From Microlunatus phosphovorus NM-1 (GTDB lineage Bacteria > Actinomycetota > Actinomycetes > Propionibacteriales > Propionibacteriaceae): a DNA stretch of 64,000 nucleotides. The translations under genes and the position numbers were made by a program. The notes below the pieces were generated by a model. That model saw only the letters and a program-made list of their open reading frames with translations, was not told where the DNA came from and did no database searches. The stretch covers positions 2,976,001-3,040,000 of the forward strand of contig NC_015635.1 of assembly GCF_000270245.1 (NCBI RefSeq). The letters run 5' to 3'. This document shows, piece by piece, positions 63,833-64,000 of the stretch. Positions within the stretch are counted from its first letter, which is position 1; every line of letters starts with the position of its first letter.

Positions 63833-64000
63833 TCAAGACATGCCAAGGGGTGGCGGACAGGTGCTCTGCCGGAGCCGCAACTCCGGCTCCAGGATGATCT
63901 CCCGATCCTCGATGCGGCGTTGCTTGATCCGGTCAATGGTCCGCTCCACTGCGAGACGAGCCAGCTCTCCGGGCTCCTGGCGGACACTGGTCAGCCCGAC
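63833..64000 (-). CDS. LacI-family regulator (C-terminal 55 residues only)
   Basis: On the minus strand the window edge opens in frame with GLTSVRQEPGELARLAVE, then RTIDRIKQRRIEDREIILEPELRLRQST and the stop at 63833-63835. This is the typical end of LacI/GalR sugar-binding regulators (VRQP..LA..A, EPELVVRxST). The DNA-binding part lies beyond the window. It is probably the regulator of the isomerase/oxidoreductase pair. Confidence 0.85.
   Translation of the reverse strand, partial: VGLTSVRQEPGELARLAVERTIDRIKQRRIEDREIILEPELRLRQSTCPPPLGMS

Overview
The window is high-GC, densely packed bacterial DNA with short intergenic gaps, frequent ATGA or GTGA stop/start overlaps, GTG and TTG starts and several apparently leaderless promoters. 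This points to an actinobacterium. A pyrophosphate-dependent phosphofructokinase, DUF222/HNH and DUF664-type DinB proteins, ECF sigma factors and LuxR regulators with GAF-like domains suggest the order Propionibacteriales, perhaps a Propionibacteriaceae member such as Microlunatus. That placement is an inference from gene content; no rRNA or tRNA is present to test it.

Layout. 1-2.1 kb: 3' part of a GH3 glycosidase. 2.1-6.3 kb: small membrane and secreted proteins, an AraC regulator divergent from a phytanoyl-CoA-dioxygenase-type enzyme, and a DUF4395 protein. 6.3-10.3 kb: two tandem ATP-grasp ligases divergent from an MHS-type transporter. 10.4-13.4 kb: a Rid-domain/FAD-oxidoreductase fusion divergent from a LuxR regulator. 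13.4-18 kb: GH36 alpha-galactosidase, SGNH hydrolase, and an ECF sigma factor whose 3' end runs into the remnant of a secreted protein. 18-22.5 kb: RND exporter with an extra coiled coil, divergent from MarR. 22.6-31 kb: housekeeping and small enzymes (metallophosphoesterase, YciO, PPi-PFK, YihY, pterin dehydratase, HAD, DinB, DUF3574, phosphotransferase). 30.8-33.5 kb: three-gene ABC-2 exporter. 33.5-37.9 kb: MerR-VOC fusion, sigma/anti-sigma pair, DoxX-like protein, FolE, HAD and Nudix. 37.9-42.1 kb: a block flanked by a duplicated gene end, with a DUF222/HNH protein, an SGNH lipoprotein and a second LuxR regulator. 42.2-45.5 kb: UvrA-like ATPase, VOC protein, AraC. 45.6-51.2 kb: phosphoesterase, response regulator, glycosyltransferase, PAP2 phosphatase and histidine kinase. 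51.2-60.4 kb: kdpABCDE with an extra DUF4118 gene and a MerR gene upstream. 60.4-64 kb: dienelactone hydrolase, then a sugar isomerase/oxidoreductase pair with the 3' end of a LacI-type regulator.

The most interesting regulatory inference is a compact two-component regulon at 45.5-51.2 kb. The same 11-bp-spaced CTCAG direct repeat lies 28-29 nt before the starts of the phosphoesterase and of the glycosyltransferase-PAP2-kinase operon, and a variant lies upstream of the response regulator. Other notable items are the Rid-oxidase fusion with an internal ribosome binding site, the coiled-coil RND protein, and four 10/11-bp-spaced hexamers in front of the kdp operon.

Three genes (ABC ATPase, Nudix, glycosyltransferase) are broken by single-base length differences in homopolymer runs, and each is repaired exactly by changing one base. 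Residual sequencing error is therefore as likely as true pseudogenisation. No CRISPR array, insertion sequence, prophage, tRNA or rRNA was seen, and no stretch longer than about 300 bases lacks a gene or gene remnant.
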